Position numbers and translations under genes: made by a program. This document shows positions 24,474 to 34,049 of a stretch of DNA of 64,000 bases, in pieces (the first letter of the stretch is position 1; each line of letters opens with the position of its first letter). Below the pieces are notes generated by a model, which did not search any database, was not told the origin of the DNA, and saw only the letters and a list, made by a program, of their open reading frames with translations. Source of the DNA: Hymenobacter sp. DG25B (lineage in GTDB: Bacteria; Bacteroidota; Bacteroidia; Cytophagales; Hymenobacteraceae); the NCBI RefSeq assembly GCF_000801315.1, contig NZ_CP010054.1, positions 3,810,647 to 3,874,646 of the forward strand, read 5' to 3'.

Positions 24474-25571
24474 TTAGTGCAGGGGCCGGCGTTTCATCAG
24501 CCCACCGCGGGCATCGCGCACTTTTTGCATCACTACAAAGGCCTCGGCATCAATCTTATTAATCTCATTGCTCAGCTGCGTTACCTCTAGCCGGGTAACC
24601 ACAGTGAAGATGACATCAACGCTGCGCAGGTGGGCGCCGTGGGTGCCGTAGCCCCGGTTGCAGGTGTAAATAGTGGCCCCGCGGTGCATCTTATCGGTTA
24701 TCATTTCCCGAATGGTTTCGCTGCGGGGCGAAATAATCGTAACGCCGGTATATTCCTCAATGCCCACTACAATAAAATCGACGGTGCGGGCGGCGGCCAG
24801 GTAGGCCAGCACAGAGAACAGGGCGGTTTCAATGGAGAGCAGCCAGGCTGCAATACCGAAGATAACTATATTAATAATCAGGATGATGTCGCCCATAGAG
24901 AGCGGCAGCCGCCTGCTGATATACACGGCCAGGATTTCGGTACCGTCCAGCACGGCTCCGCCGCGTACGGCCAGGCCAATGCCTCCACCCAGGAAAAACC
25001 CACCAAATACGGCAATCAGCAGCTTATCGTGGGTGAGCGTGGGGAACGATACAAATAACAGCACCAGGGACAGTGCGAAAATGGCAGCCAAGCTTTTCAG
25101 GGCAAATTCACGGCCTATCTGAAAGTAGCCCAGCACAATAAAAGGAACGTTGATAACTACAATCAGCAAGGAGAGAGAAATACCGGTCAGCTGACTGACC
25201 AGCAGTGAAATACCGGTTACGCCGCCGTCAATGAAGCCATTAGGCAGCAAAAAGCCTTTCAGACCCAGTGCCGCTGAAAATACCCCGCCCAGAATGATGG
25301 CGGATTGCAGCACCAAACGTAGCAGCCAGCGCTTGGAGCGCAGGAAAAACCGCATGGCCTTAATAGGCTTATGGCGCAGTTTGGGAGCCCACTCAGGTTT
25401 TACGAGCGGGGGTGGTGGCATGTCCAGGGGCAGCGGCGCCGCATCTCCATTATCGAGTTGCAACTCCAGGTACACTGGCGTGGCATCCAGCAGCGGGGGG
25501 TCTTTGGTTGTGATGGGGGCTCCGTCGAGGCTACGGGTAGCCACGGGCGGAGGGTAGGGTTGAACTAGCAT
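24474..25571 (-). CDS. YitT family membrane protein (DUF161 + DUF2179)
   Basis: A 365-residue protein. After a proline-rich cytoplasmic N-terminus (about 75 residues), five or six membrane helices form the YitT core ('GFIDGGVTGISLLVSQLTG', 'GGFFLGGGIGLAVRGGAVLD', 'ILAVYISRRLPLSMGDIILI'). The C-terminal DUF2179 domain ('IREMITDKMHRGATIYTCNR', 'VDVIFTVVTRLEVTQLSN') is a ferredoxin-like regulatory module. Function is unknown; a transport role is suspected for the family. It converges on the YdeI-like gene with 11 bases between. Confidence 0.93.
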   Translation of the reverse strand: MLVQPYPPPVATRSLDGAPITTKDPPLLDATPVYLELQLDNGDAAPLPLDMPPPPLVKPEWAPKLRHKPIKAMRFFLRSKRWLLRLVLQSAIILGGVFSAALGLKGFLLPNGFIDGGVTGISLLVSQLTGISLSLLIVVINVPFIVLGYFQIGREFALKSLAAIFALSLVLLFVSFPTLTHDKLLIAVFGGFFLGGGIGLAVRGGAVLDGTEILAVYISRRLPLSMGDIILIINIVIFGIAAWLLSIETALFSVLAYLAAARTVDFIVVGIEEYTGVTIISPRSETIREMITDKMHRGATIYTCNRGYGTHGAHLRSVDVIFTVVTRLEVTQLSNEINKIDAEAFVVMQKVRDARGGLMKRRPLH

Positions 25572-25806
25572 GACTCAGCAGGAAAAAGAACGTTCGGTTT
25601 GCTTAAACAGCACATGCACCGGCCCGGGGACCGGCCCTTACGTAAACACACCGCATAGCGCGCACGGCGTCAGGAACGTAACCAAGATACACGCGCCGAC
25701 AGCCGACATCAATACTCAGAGTAGGTATTCTATCAGAGTACTTAACGGCCCCGGCCGCCGGCCCTAAGTATCTAAATGGTTAGTTCCTGTTTATTTTGGC
25801 AGCCGA

Positions 25807-26853
25807 ATGACTTCTGCTGATCAGCTGCTCACTATCCGGGCCATCCGGCAGGAAACTGCGGATGTAAAAACCTTTGTGCTGGATGCCCCGGCCGGTACGG
25901 CGCCGCCCTACCAGGCCGGGCAGTATCTCACGCTGGTGCACCAGGTATACGGGCGGGAAGTGCGCCGCTCCTACTCCATCAGCTCGGCCCCGGTGCTGCA
26001 CGAGCCCCTCAGCATTACGGTGAAGCGCGTAGAAAACGGGCTTATATCGCGCCGGCTCATTGACCAGGCCCGGCCCGGCGACACGCTGACCACCATTGGC
26101 GCGGCCGGCTTTTTCACCCTGCCCCCGGAAATCGAGGCATTTCAGCAGCTGGTACTGGTAGCGGCGGGCAGCGGCATCACGCCCATTTTTGCGCTGCTGA
26201 AAACGGCTCTGCATGCCCACCCGCACCTGCGCGTGCTGCTGCTATACAGTAACCGCACCCCCGAAAGCACCATTTTCCGGGAGGAGCTGCTGGCGCTGGC
26301 CCGGCAGTTTCCCGAGCGCCTGCACCTGGAAATGCTTTTCAGTAACAACCCCGATCTGGCCCGGGCCCGACTGTATAAAGAGCTACTGGAAGAGCTGGTG
26401 CTGCGCTACACTACGGCCCCGCCCCAGGGTACGCTGGCGTACCTGTGCGGCCCGCTCAACTTTATGCGCATGGCCACCTACGGCCTCCACGAAGTGGGCC
26501 TGCCGCTCAGCCACATCCGGCGGGAGCAGTTTAACCCCGATTCTTCTACCGTGCCCCACTCCGTGCCGCCGGATACCGATGCGCACCGGGTATGGCTGCG
26601 CTTCCGGGGGCAGGAGCACCAGCTGCTGGTGCAGTACCCGCACACCATTTTACAGGCTGCGCGCCGCCAGGGGCTGCTGCTGCCCTACAGCTGCGAGGCA
26701 GGCCAGTGCGGCCAATGCGCCGCCCGCTGCACGGCCGGGCAAGTGTGGATGGCCCTGAATGAAGTGCTGACCGACCGGGAAACCTCCCGCGGCCTGGTGC
26801 TCACCTGTACCGGCTACCCCATTGGCGACACTGATGTGCAGCTGGAAATGTAG
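25807..26853 (+). CDS. Ferredoxin-NADP(H) reductase-type oxidoreductase with C-terminal 2Fe-2S domain
   Basis: A 348-residue PaaE/Hmp-like electron-transfer protein with three domains in order: FAD binding ('RRSYSISSAP', residues about 57-66), NAD(P) binding ('LVAAGSGITPIFALLKTAL' and 'YLCGPLNFMRMATYGL'), and a plant-type 2Fe-2S ferredoxin at the C-terminus ('CEAGQCGQCAARC' with a fourth cysteine in 'LVLTC'). It passes electrons from NAD(P)H to an oxygenase or other acceptor. No oxygenase subunits are adjacent, so the partner is unknown. The ATG at 25807 is preceded by AT-rich sequence. Confidence 0.92.
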   Translation: MTSADQLLTIRAIRQETADVKTFVLDAPAGTAPPYQAGQYLTLVHQVYGREVRRSYSISSAPVLHEPLSITVKRVENGLISRRLIDQARPGDTLTTIGAAGFFTLPPEIEAFQQLVLVAAGSGITPIFALLKTALHAHPHLRVLLLYSNRTPESTIFREELLALARQFPERLHLEMLFSNNPDLARARLYKELLEELVLRYTTAPPQGTLAYLCGPLNFMRMATYGLHEVGLPLSHIRREQFNPDSSTVPHSVPPDTDAHRVWLRFRGQEHQLLVQYPHTILQAARRQGLLLPYSCEAGQCGQCAARCTAGQVWMALNEVLTDRETSRGLVLTCTGYPIGDTDVQLEM

Positions 26854-26867
26854 CGCCCGAGGGACGC

Positions 26868-27281
26868 TTAATTGGGCAGGCTGCGCAGCCAGTCTTTAGC
26901 GGCTTCAATGTCTTCGAAAAACTGCATCTCAAACTGGGTGCCGATGCGCTGATGCAGATCCTTAATAGAGAGCTGCCCGAAAATACCCGGCGACAAGACG
27001 TGGGCGAAATAGCGCAGCCCGGCTTGTATAATCAGTGGCGTCCAGACCTGAGCAATCCAATCGTTGGCCTCCAGGAATCGGCCTACCAGCTCCTGGTGGT
27101 CGTTTAGCAGCTTGGGGCAGGGCTCGGCGCGCAGCATATCTACGTACGCCAGGCCGCCTTCCATAACCGTCTGTTTGGTTTGGACGCCTATCCAGTGGTC
27201 ATATATCCAGCCCTCGGTCCGGTTGCGCTCCGCAGTAAGGTATATATGCCCATCGGGCCGGCGAAAAGTGAGAGCAGACAT
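26868..27281 (-). CDS. STAS/SpoIIAA-like small protein, paralogue 2 of 3
   Basis: A 137-residue protein of the same kind as 17461-17856 and 27364-27762. Shared points: a Trp-rich start ('GWIYDHWIG'), 'CPKLLNDHQELVGRFLEA', 'VWTPLIIQAGLRYFAHVLSP' and a last helix 'FFEDIEAAKDWLRSLP'. It is 82 bases downstream of paralogue 3 on the same strand, a tandem duplication that has diverged widely. Function is not known; a signalling or phenotypic-regulation role is only suggested by the fold. Confidence 0.75.
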   Translation of the reverse strand: MSALTFRRPDGHIYLTAERNRTEGWIYDHWIGVQTKQTVMEGGLAYVDMLRAEPCPKLLNDHQELVGRFLEANDWIAQVWTPLIIQAGLRYFAHVLSPGIFGQLSIKDLHQRIGTQFEMQFFEDIEAAKDWLRSLPN

Positions 27282-27363
27282 AGAGAAATCAGACGAAAAA
27301 TATTCAGGCTAACTAGAAGCCTGCGGGGGATATAGGTGCCTTGCCGGCCCGGTAGTGGCTTAT

Positions 27364-27762
27364 CTATTGGCGGGCTAGCCACTCATAGGCGGCGGCTACC
27401 TCATCAAAGGCAGCCACTACGGGCATGTTGGCTTCATGGGGCTGGGCCAGATCAAATATCAGCCGGCTGTAGATATGCGGCGAGTATACCCAGGCTATAT
27501 GGCGCAGCCCGGCCGCGGCTATTTCCGGCAGCCACACCCGCCGGCCCCACATCATGCCTTCGGACCAGGGCTTCGTAATCAGGGTATTATCGTTTAAAAT
27601 CTTGGTACAGCCCTCGGCCTGCAGGAGTTCGGTGAGTTGGCGGCAGCCCTGTTCTACTCGCTCTTGGTTCAACTCGCCCTGCCATTGCGCATACAGCCAG
27701 CTATGCTCTACATCATAGGTGATGGAGATGAAGGGTGTAGCGTAGAGAACATTTGTGGTCAT
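27364..27762 (-). CDS. STAS/SpoIIAA-like small protein, paralogue 3 of 3
   Basis: A 132-residue protein: 'SWLYAQWQGELNQERVEQG', 'CTKILNDNTLITKPWSEG', 'VWLPEIAAAGLRHIAWVYSP' and 'FDEVAAAYEWLARQ' align by eye with the two paralogues, including the (L/I)(D/N)D motif after the central cysteine and the AAGLR/DAGLQ helix. It is first of the tandem pair. No partner kinase or phosphatase lies next to it. Confidence 0.75.
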   Translation of the reverse strand: MTTNVLYATPFISITYDVEHSWLYAQWQGELNQERVEQGCRQLTELLQAEGCTKILNDNTLITKPWSEGMMWGRRVWLPEIAAAGLRHIAWVYSPHIYSRLIFDLAQPHEANMPVVAAFDEVAAAYEWLARQ

Positions 27763-27952
27763 ATCGTGGGCTTTATCCTGAGCTAGTGATGCAAGTCTGT
27801 TCCCACGCTACCACTGGTTGGGTTCTGTTGGTACGTAGGGTGTATCGGAAAGGCTTCATGCTATTCCATGGTTTTTGGCTGGCAAGCTACTTTATTACGC
27901 AACTAAGAAGTAAGTCCGAACCGGGGTGCTACTTCGTATGTTAGGTATGCGT

Positions 27953-28618
27953 ATGAAAACTATGTTTTTTCTTGTGCTGACGATGCTGAGCATTGCCAGC
28001 TGTGATGCCCGGCCGGGCGCCGCCGCCACGGTGGCAACCGAGCAGGACGGGGAGCGTTTTGCCACGCTGCCCAAGCCGCTGCCCAACGAGGAAGTAGCCA
28101 CCTTTGCCAGCGGCTGTTTCTGGCGGGCCGAGCACGTGTTTGACAACCTGCGGGGCGTACGGGCCGCTGTTTCCGGCTATGCCGGCGGCACCACCGCCAA
28201 CCCCACTTACCAGCAGGTGGGCCACGGCAGCACTGGCCACGCCGAGGCCGTGCAGGTGTACTACGACCCCAAAGTCATCAGCTATGAAACCTTAGTTAAG
28301 GTGTTCTTCGCGCAGCACGACCCCACCACCCTCAACCGCCAGGACCCCGACGTGGGCCCCGAGTATCGTTCGGTAGCCTTCTATCGCACGCCGCAGGAAA
28401 AAGCGCAGCTCATGGCAGAAATACAGCGCGTAAACGCCTCAAAGCGCTATGGCCGCCCCGTGGTAACGCAGGTGGTACCTTTTAAAGCCTTTTACCCCGC
28501 CGAGCAGTACCACCAGCAGTACCTGGTGAAGCACCCGGAGAACCCCTACATTCAGCACGTTTCGCTGCCCCACTACCAGGAGTTTGCCCGGGAGTTTCCG
28601 CAGCTGATTAAGAAGTAG
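27953..28618 (+). CDS. msrA: Peptide-methionine (S)-S-oxide reductase, lipoprotein form
   Basis: A 221-residue MsrA. The catalytic cysteine C55 is in 'ASGCFWRAEHVFDNLRG'; 'GYAGGTTANPTYQQV', 'GHAEAVQVYYDP' and 'FFAQHDPTTLNRQDPDVGP' are the conserved substrate pocket. The N-terminus 'MKTMFFLVLTMLSIASC' is a lipoprotein signal (C17), so this copy repairs oxidised methionine in the periplasm or at the outer membrane. Four in-frame start codons lie within 30 bases upstream; ATG 27953 gives the best signal. The enzyme reduces the S form of methionine sulfoxide using thioredoxin-like donors. A terminator follows. Confidence 0.95.
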   Translation: MKTMFFLVLTMLSIASCDARPGAAATVATEQDGERFATLPKPLPNEEVATFASGCFWRAEHVFDNLRGVRAAVSGYAGGTTANPTYQQVGHGSTGHAEAVQVYYDPKVISYETLVKVFFAQHDPTTLNRQDPDVGPEYRSVAFYRTPQEKAQLMAEIQRVNASKRYGRPVVTQVVPFKAFYPAEQYHQQYLVKHPENPYIQHVSLPHYQEFAREFPQLIKK

Positions 28619-28639
28619 AGCCTGCTTACCAGATATCCT

Positions 28640-28674
28640 AAAGCCCCATCCGATAAATCGGATGGGGCTTTTTT
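28640..28674. terminator. Rho-independent terminator
   Basis: AAGCCCCATCCGAT (28641-28654), loop AA, ATCGGATGGGGCTT (28657-28670), then TTTT. It ends msrA and, in reverse, the minus-strand small gene. Confidence 0.92.
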
Positions 28675-28717
28675 GTGACTGATGTACCGGTGGGAGTGCC
28701 GGAACGAGCAGATAGAA

Positions 28718-28969
28718 TTAGTCGCTCAGCTCGTCGGTCTGCACGGCCAGGCTTATCTCATCGAAGAGCATTTCGATGTGATACACGTCTGTGTTGGGGT
28801 TTTGCACCCATTGGGTTAGCGCATGGCAATACGCCTGCAGCAGGGCGTTCTTGCCTTTCTCCGCGAGGTAGTGCGCATGGAAGTGGCGGAACCGCTCCGT
28901 GATTTCCGTACGCATGTGGGGGCCATCACGGCGTGGACCGGAAAGCAATAGGGTAGGTGGCATGTTCAT
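28718..28969 (-). CDS. Small hypothetical protein
   Basis: An 83-codon frame with ATG start. The C-terminal part 'EMLFDEISLAVQTDELSD' and the middle 'FRHFHAHYLAEKGKNALLQA' look like real helical protein. No family is recognised. A second ATG at codon 19 ('MRTEITERFRHFHAHYLA') may be the true start. It is bounded by the msrA terminator and an AT-rich upstream region, which favours a real gene. Confidence 0.5.
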   Translation of the reverse strand: MNMPPTLLLSGPRRDGPHMRTEITERFRHFHAHYLAEKGKNALLQAYCHALTQWVQNPNTDVYHIEMLFDEISLAVQTDELSD

Positions 28970-29191
28970 AGAGCAAAATGATAGTATATAATTATGACCC
29001 GAGACAATAATACGATTTTTAGTACGTGATTGGTATTCGGATGTTTACCGGCCGTAATCAGCATGCGTAAAACGCTTTTTGCTTCCCCGCATCCGGAATC
29101 TTCGGTTGGCAGCAGGTGATGGATGCAACCTCTTTTTCGGCATTCGTATCTTAGAAAGACACCCTATCCGCTATTATAAAAATTACTTGTG

Positions 29192-29665
29192 ATGCGTAGT
29201 ATCTGGAGCATAGCCGGCATGCTGTTGCTGCTGTTTCTGGGCAGCTGGTGGGCCCAGGCCAGGGACACTGCCCCAACCCAGCACTGGGTATTGCAAACCA
29301 TAGATGGGCAACCGGTGCGGCTCCATATTTCCAGCCCCGGCTTTCAATCGGCCACTGTCTGGAAGGGAGCCTTACCGGGCCAGCTGGACAGCGAAGGGAA
29401 TTTTCGACCTTCGCTGGAGCTGCGGGTGCGGGCCTTTACCCACGTTATTGCGGCCATGCTGCACTGTAATGATGAAGCCGTGCAGCTAGAGCTGAACTAC
29501 GTGAACCTGCTGCAGCAAACCACCCGCTACCGCACCCAAAATGGCTGCCTGTATCTGTTTGATGACAGCCATCCGCGGCCCCGTCTGGTATTTGAAACCA
29601 TGCCCGCCCGGGCCGGCTCGCTCACGGCTTCGGCCGCCGCCGCACCGCTGCCGCCGGCTATGTAG
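29192..29665 (+). CDS. Exported protein with a divergent META-like domain
   Basis: A 157-residue protein with signal peptide ('SIAGMLLLLFLGSWWAQA'). 'HWVLQTIDGQPVRLHISS', 'AAMLHCNDEAVQLELNYVN' and 'GCLYLFDDSHPRPRLVF' follow the strand order of META domains such as the one at 17987-18427, but the usual GxCN motif is lost, so this is a weak assignment. ATG 29192 is preferred over the GTG at 29189. Its stop is 12 bases from the stop of the convergent gene. Confidence 0.6.
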   Translation: MRSIWSIAGMLLLLFLGSWWAQARDTAPTQHWVLQTIDGQPVRLHISSPGFQSATVWKGALPGQLDSEGNFRPSLELRVRAFTHVIAAMLHCNDEAVQLELNYVNLLQQTTRYRTQNGCLYLFDDSHPRPRLVFETMPARAGSLTASAAAAPLPPAM

Positions 29666-29676
29666 TACCCGGGCGT

Positions 29677-32585
29677 CTAAAAACCAATATCCAGCACCAG
29701 GGGCTGCACCAGCCATTCCCTGGTTTGGGCGTTGTAAATGGTGCGCACGCCGGCTTCCAGGGGCGTGCGCAGCCGCAGCGGATTAAACACAAAGGAAATA
29801 TCAGCCCCCATGGTGCGGTAGCTGGCCTGGCTGGTAACAGAAGTACCGTCCGGGCGCTTCACCGGCGTGCGGCCCTCCGCCACATCGTAAAAAGCCGCCG
29901 CCTTTATGCGCTGAATATACAGCCAGCGGCCAATGACCCAGTCGGTATCGGCCAGGGGCAGGCGGTATTCCAGGCTGGCGGTGGCCAGGTTTGCGAAGCT
30001 GCGGTAGTCTTGGCCCCGGGGAAAGAAGACGGCCGCGCTAAACCGGTAGTCGTTCATTTTTTGCCACTGGTACCCCGCCCGCAGGCGCAAGGAATGATGC
30101 TTGCCCACGCCGGGAAAATACGCACTGCCCTGGGCGGCTACCTGGGCCGCGCGCAGACCAGTGCCAAAGGGCGTGGTGCGCCAGGTAGCAAGCAGCGTCT
30201 GGCCCCAGCGCGGGGCCACATCCCGCTTGTTCTGGCGCAGCAGTCGGTAGTAGGATGCCGAGCTGGCAATAGCATGCAGCCCGGTATTATCTACCTCTGT
30301 GTAGCGGCGCACGGGCAGCTGGTAGCCACTCACCTGCTGGCCCACGTAGTAGGAGCCCACCGTAAGGCCCTGCAAAAACCGCGAGCGGGTGAGCTGAAGC
30401 GGCAGGCGCGCGCCTACGGTAACGCTGGTATAGTTCCAGCGGTCCGTACGCAGGCTATCGGCTGGCGCCCGGGAGTCGATGTACAAGGATTCCCGGCGCT
30501 GGCCGCGCTCTACGGTAGCATCCAGCACCGGAAATAAGCCCTGGTAGCTGAGCGTGGCAAACGCATTGCCGGTACGCTCCGTCTGGTTGTAGCCCAGCCC
30601 GGCCACAGCCTGCAGGGTATTCAACATATCCTGAGACCGAACGCCCACGCTCAGCCCACTGCCGGCCGGCGACTGCACCAAACCCCAGCCATATATATTA
30701 AAAGCATGCGCCAGCGGGCTGTACCGCCGGGCACTGACCTTGGCATCGCCAGCCACTACCGAATCGAGTGGCAGCACGGCACCTACCGTGCGGGCACCGG
30801 CGTCCGTCTGGGTCAGGGGCTCGGCGTAGGCGGCGGGGTCGTGCACGGCAGTAGCTACGGGTTGCCATTGGGTAGTATCCAGGGGCATTTCCCGGACGCG
30901 GCTGCCAGTGGCTTCATACTCATGAAAGGCCAGGTAGCGGCCATCGGGCGAAACGGCAGCGTGGTAGGCGCCCAGCGGCCGGGAGGTTACCTGAAAAGTG
31001 CGCCCACTGGCCACGTGCACCGCATAGATATTGTCGATGCCGGACTGCGGGGAGTTGTACAGCACATAGCCCTGCCAGGGCTGGGGGTGGCTTACGTTGA
31101 GGGCGGCTACCGGCAATAAGTCCCGGCGCTGGCCGGTTTCCGTGTTCAGCAGCTCCAGAGTTTTGCCGTTGGGCTTCAGGGCTACGGCCACGGCGGTGCG
31201 GCCATCGGCCAGCCAGCGAGGCTGCTGGTAGAAGCTGCGCTCGGGGTTGCCCAGGGTGCGCAGAACCTGGCCGGTGCTGGCATCCAGCACCAATAGCTGC
31301 GTTTGGTAGGCGGTATTGGTGGTAACGGCCAGCAAACGGGTGCCATCCGGGGAAAGGGCCGCGGCGGTGTAGCGGCTGCCGGGCGCCAAGTGCGTGAGCT
31401 TGCCGGTGGCCAGGTCCAGAATCCGCAGCTCGGAAAATACCTGCTGGCCCCAGCGCACGTGGTACCGAAACTCGGGCCAGCACACTTTACTGCCGCCCAC
31501 CGAGAGCATTTCCGGGTTATTGAGCAGGCCCACCACATGCACCTTACGCTCCGCCCCCGCCGGCTGAGTTGCACCAGCCGGGAAATATCTCCCAGGCCGC
31601 TTTTCAGGGCCAGCAGCGTGCTGTCCGTCAGGTATTGCGGGTATTGATACTGGGTAAAGACTTTCCGCTCGGGCTGCACGGCTAAATCAGTAGCTGGGGT
31701 AAGCCGCAGGTCCTGCTGCTGCCGGCGCCAGGCAGAGTCCAGCTGGGCCATGGTGCGGGCATACAGGTCCTCGGTGCGCAGGCCGGTGGTGCGCCGCAGG
31801 CTGTTAGAAAACGAAAACGGATAGGCCGGGAACTGGTAGTACTTATTGAGCACGTTGCTCCACACCTCCGGGCCAAATTGGCGCTTGGCGTAGGTGGTCA
31901 GGAAATAGCCCAGCACGTAGTGGTTGGGCACATTGTCGCGGAAGGAGCCGGCCACGGCCTTAGGGTAGGAATAGCGCCGGCCGGCCAGCAGGTTGGCGCG
32001 CAGCTCTACATCGAAATTGGGGATGCGGCCCCGGCCGCTGCGCGTGAGAATGGTTTCGGTGCCCACGGCGTCGCCTTCGGCAAACCAATCGGGCACGCCC
32101 AGGGTGGCAGCGCCCAGGCCGCCGTAGCCAAACAGCCGGTAGGCTACTTCCGAAAGCCCCTGGTGGGGCTTTTCAAACTGCACCACGTGCCGAAACTCGT
32201 GCACGGCCAGCTGGTCCAGCCAATCCAGCGTGCCGGACAGAAACGGGTCCTGGGCGGGCGTGGTAAAGAACTCGGAGTGCCGGGGCAGAATGGTGACGAA
32301 GCCGTTGCTGATGGTGGTTTGCGTTTGCAGCACCAGCGTGAGTGGGCGGGGCCGCACGCCCAGGGAGCTGCTTACCGGCTCGTACACCTGCTCCAGCCGC
32401 CGCAACGTGCGGTGGGCGGGCTGTTCGCTGCCGGCGGGGTACAGCAGGCGGAAGTGCGGGCTGCGTAGCTCCTGCCAGCGTAGGGAAGGCGGATTTTGGT
32501 CGAGAACCGGAAACTGCTGCGCCACCACCTGGGCGGGCCGCATCGTGAACAACCCCAACACTATACCCCAAAACAGTAAACGCAT
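29677..32585 (-). pseudogene. Secreted peptidase-MA-like / TolB-propeller / outer-membrane barrel protein, frameshifted
   Basis: Two overlapping frames together make one protein of about 969 residues. The 5' part (from 32585) has a signal peptide and a gluzincin-like site, 'AVHEFRHVVQFE' (H129, E130, H133) with 'WFAEGDA' (E170), then 'TDSTLLALKSGLGDISRLVQ'. The 3' part (to 29677) continues with TolB/WD-like propeller repeats ('AAALSPDGTRLLAVTTN', 'HAAVSPDGRYLAFHEYE') and a C-terminal beta-barrel. The frame changes between 31551 and 31566; one more C in the plus-strand C5 run (31554-31558) would give 'LSRRGAERKVHVVGLLNNP' and a continuous frame. Total length 2909 is one short of a multiple of three. 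It is either a real 1-base deletion or a sequence error. Confidence 0.82.
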
Positions 32586-32771
32586 AAAGCCGGAAGGAAA
32601 ACGAAAGAACGCCGGGGTTAAACGGCAGGCACAACAAAAGGTATAGAATTGTAATCAAGGCTGGTTTGCCCAAAAATAACAGACCCGCCGCATTTGTCTA
32701 TTCCCGGGCGAACCCTCCGCCGTATTGCGCCCGCGCCCTGTATATTTGGCTTCTTCCTCTTTCCCGTTTTC

Positions 32772-33929
32772 ATGGCTACTCCTGCTTTTGTATTCAAGCT
32801 TCCCGATGTGGGAACCAGTATTTTCTCCGTGATGTCGCAGCTGGCCGCTGAGCATGGCGCCATCAACCTGGCTCAGGGTTTCCCGGATTTCGACCCACCC
32901 ACCAACCTGACCGAGGCACTGGCCCATTACGCCGGCCTGCCCGGCCACCAGCAGTACGCGCCCATGCCCGGCCTGCCCCGGCTGCGGGAACTGATCAGCG
33001 CCAAAACGGCACAGGTATACGGCGTAACGCCCCCCGACCCTACCACTGAAATAACGGTAACCAGCGGCGCCACCGAGGCCCTGTACGCCGTGCTGGCGGC
33101 CGTGGTGCACCCCGGCGACGAGGTGCTGGTGCTGGAACCCGCCTACGACCTCTACGGCCCGGCCATCCGGCTGCAGGGCGGCGTGCCCGTATACGTGCCC
33201 CTACGCCAGCCCGACTTTCGCCCCGACTGGGCCCTGGTGGCCGCGGCCCTTACCCCGCGCACCCGCCTTATCATGCTGAACACGCCGCACAACCCCACCG
33301 GCGCTGTAATGGATGCCGCCGACTGGGACCAGCTGGCCACCTTAGTAGCCGGCACCAACACCCTGGTATTGAGTGACGAAGTATATGAGCACATGGTGTT
33401 TGATGGGCAGCCACACCGCAGCGCCCTGCAGCACCCGGCCCTGGCCGAGCGCAGCTTTGTGCTGTCTTCCTTCGGCAAAACCTACCACGCCACGGGCTGG
33501 AAAGTGGGCTACTGCATTGCCCCGCCCCTGCTCACGGCCGAAGTGCGCCGCGTGCATCAGTTTCTGACCTTCAGCGTGAGCACGCCCACCCAGCACGCCA
33601 TTGCCGAGGTGCTCTCTGATGCCACCCATTACCACGCGCTGCCGGCCTTCTACCAGCACAAGCGCGACCTGTTTGCCCGCTTACTGCAGGACAGCCGCTT
33701 TGAGCTGCTGCCCACGGCTGGTTCTTATTTCCAGCTGGCCCGCTACCGCCGCATTTCCTCCGAAGATGATGTTTCCTTTGCCCGCCGCCTTACCACGGAA
33801 GCCGGCGTGGCGGTGGTGCCCATTTCGGCCTTCTATCATAATGCTTTGGATGAAGGGCTGATTCGGTTCTGCTTTGCCAAGCGGGATGAAACCCTGCACG
33901 CGGCGGCCGAGCGGCTGCGGCAGCTATAG
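32772..33929 (+). CDS. Methionine (glutamine) aminotransferase, YbdL-like
   Basis: A 385-residue class I PLP aminotransferase of the YbdL/kynurenine aminotransferase group. 'INLAQGFPDFDPP' is the substrate loop, 'TSGATEALYAVLAAVVHPGD' the cofactor phosphate region, 'NTPHNPTGAVMD' and 'SDEVYEHMVFDG' the pyridine contacts, and K236 in 'SSFGKTYHATGWKVGY' forms the Schiff base. YbdL prefers methionine and glutamine and makes 2-oxo acids; in salvage it turns KMTB into methionine using glutamine. The next gene encodes the omega-amidase that consumes the 2-oxoglutaramate formed, which supports this role. ATG 32772 is used; TATATTTG at 32741-32748 may be its -7 box. Confidence 0.92.
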   Translation: MATPAFVFKLPDVGTSIFSVMSQLAAEHGAINLAQGFPDFDPPTNLTEALAHYAGLPGHQQYAPMPGLPRLRELISAKTAQVYGVTPPDPTTEITVTSGATEALYAVLAAVVHPGDEVLVLEPAYDLYGPAIRLQGGVPVYVPLRQPDFRPDWALVAAALTPRTRLIMLNTPHNPTGAVMDAADWDQLATLVAGTNTLVLSDEVYEHMVFDGQPHRSALQHPALAERSFVLSSFGKTYHATGWKVGYCIAPPLLTAEVRRVHQFLTFSVSTPTQHAIAEVLSDATHYHALPAFYQHKRDLFARLLQDSRFELLPTAGSYFQLARYRRISSEDDVSFARRLTTEAGVAVVPISAFYHNALDEGLIRFCFAKRDETLHAAAERLRQL

Positions 33930-34049
33930 TCCGCCTCACTTCCTTCTCAGGAAAATTCCGCAAAAAACCAACAGTAGAATTATTCCGGCAGTAGATATGG
34001 TTCTTAGTTCGTAATATTCCTCTGTTTCTCACCACCCCCATCTGCTGTT

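Noticed and set aside
31551..31566. Programmed ribosomal frameshift in the peptidase-like gene
   Set aside because: No slippery heptamer followed by a stem, and two other genes show the same kind of one-base loss, which fits an indel or base-call error better.
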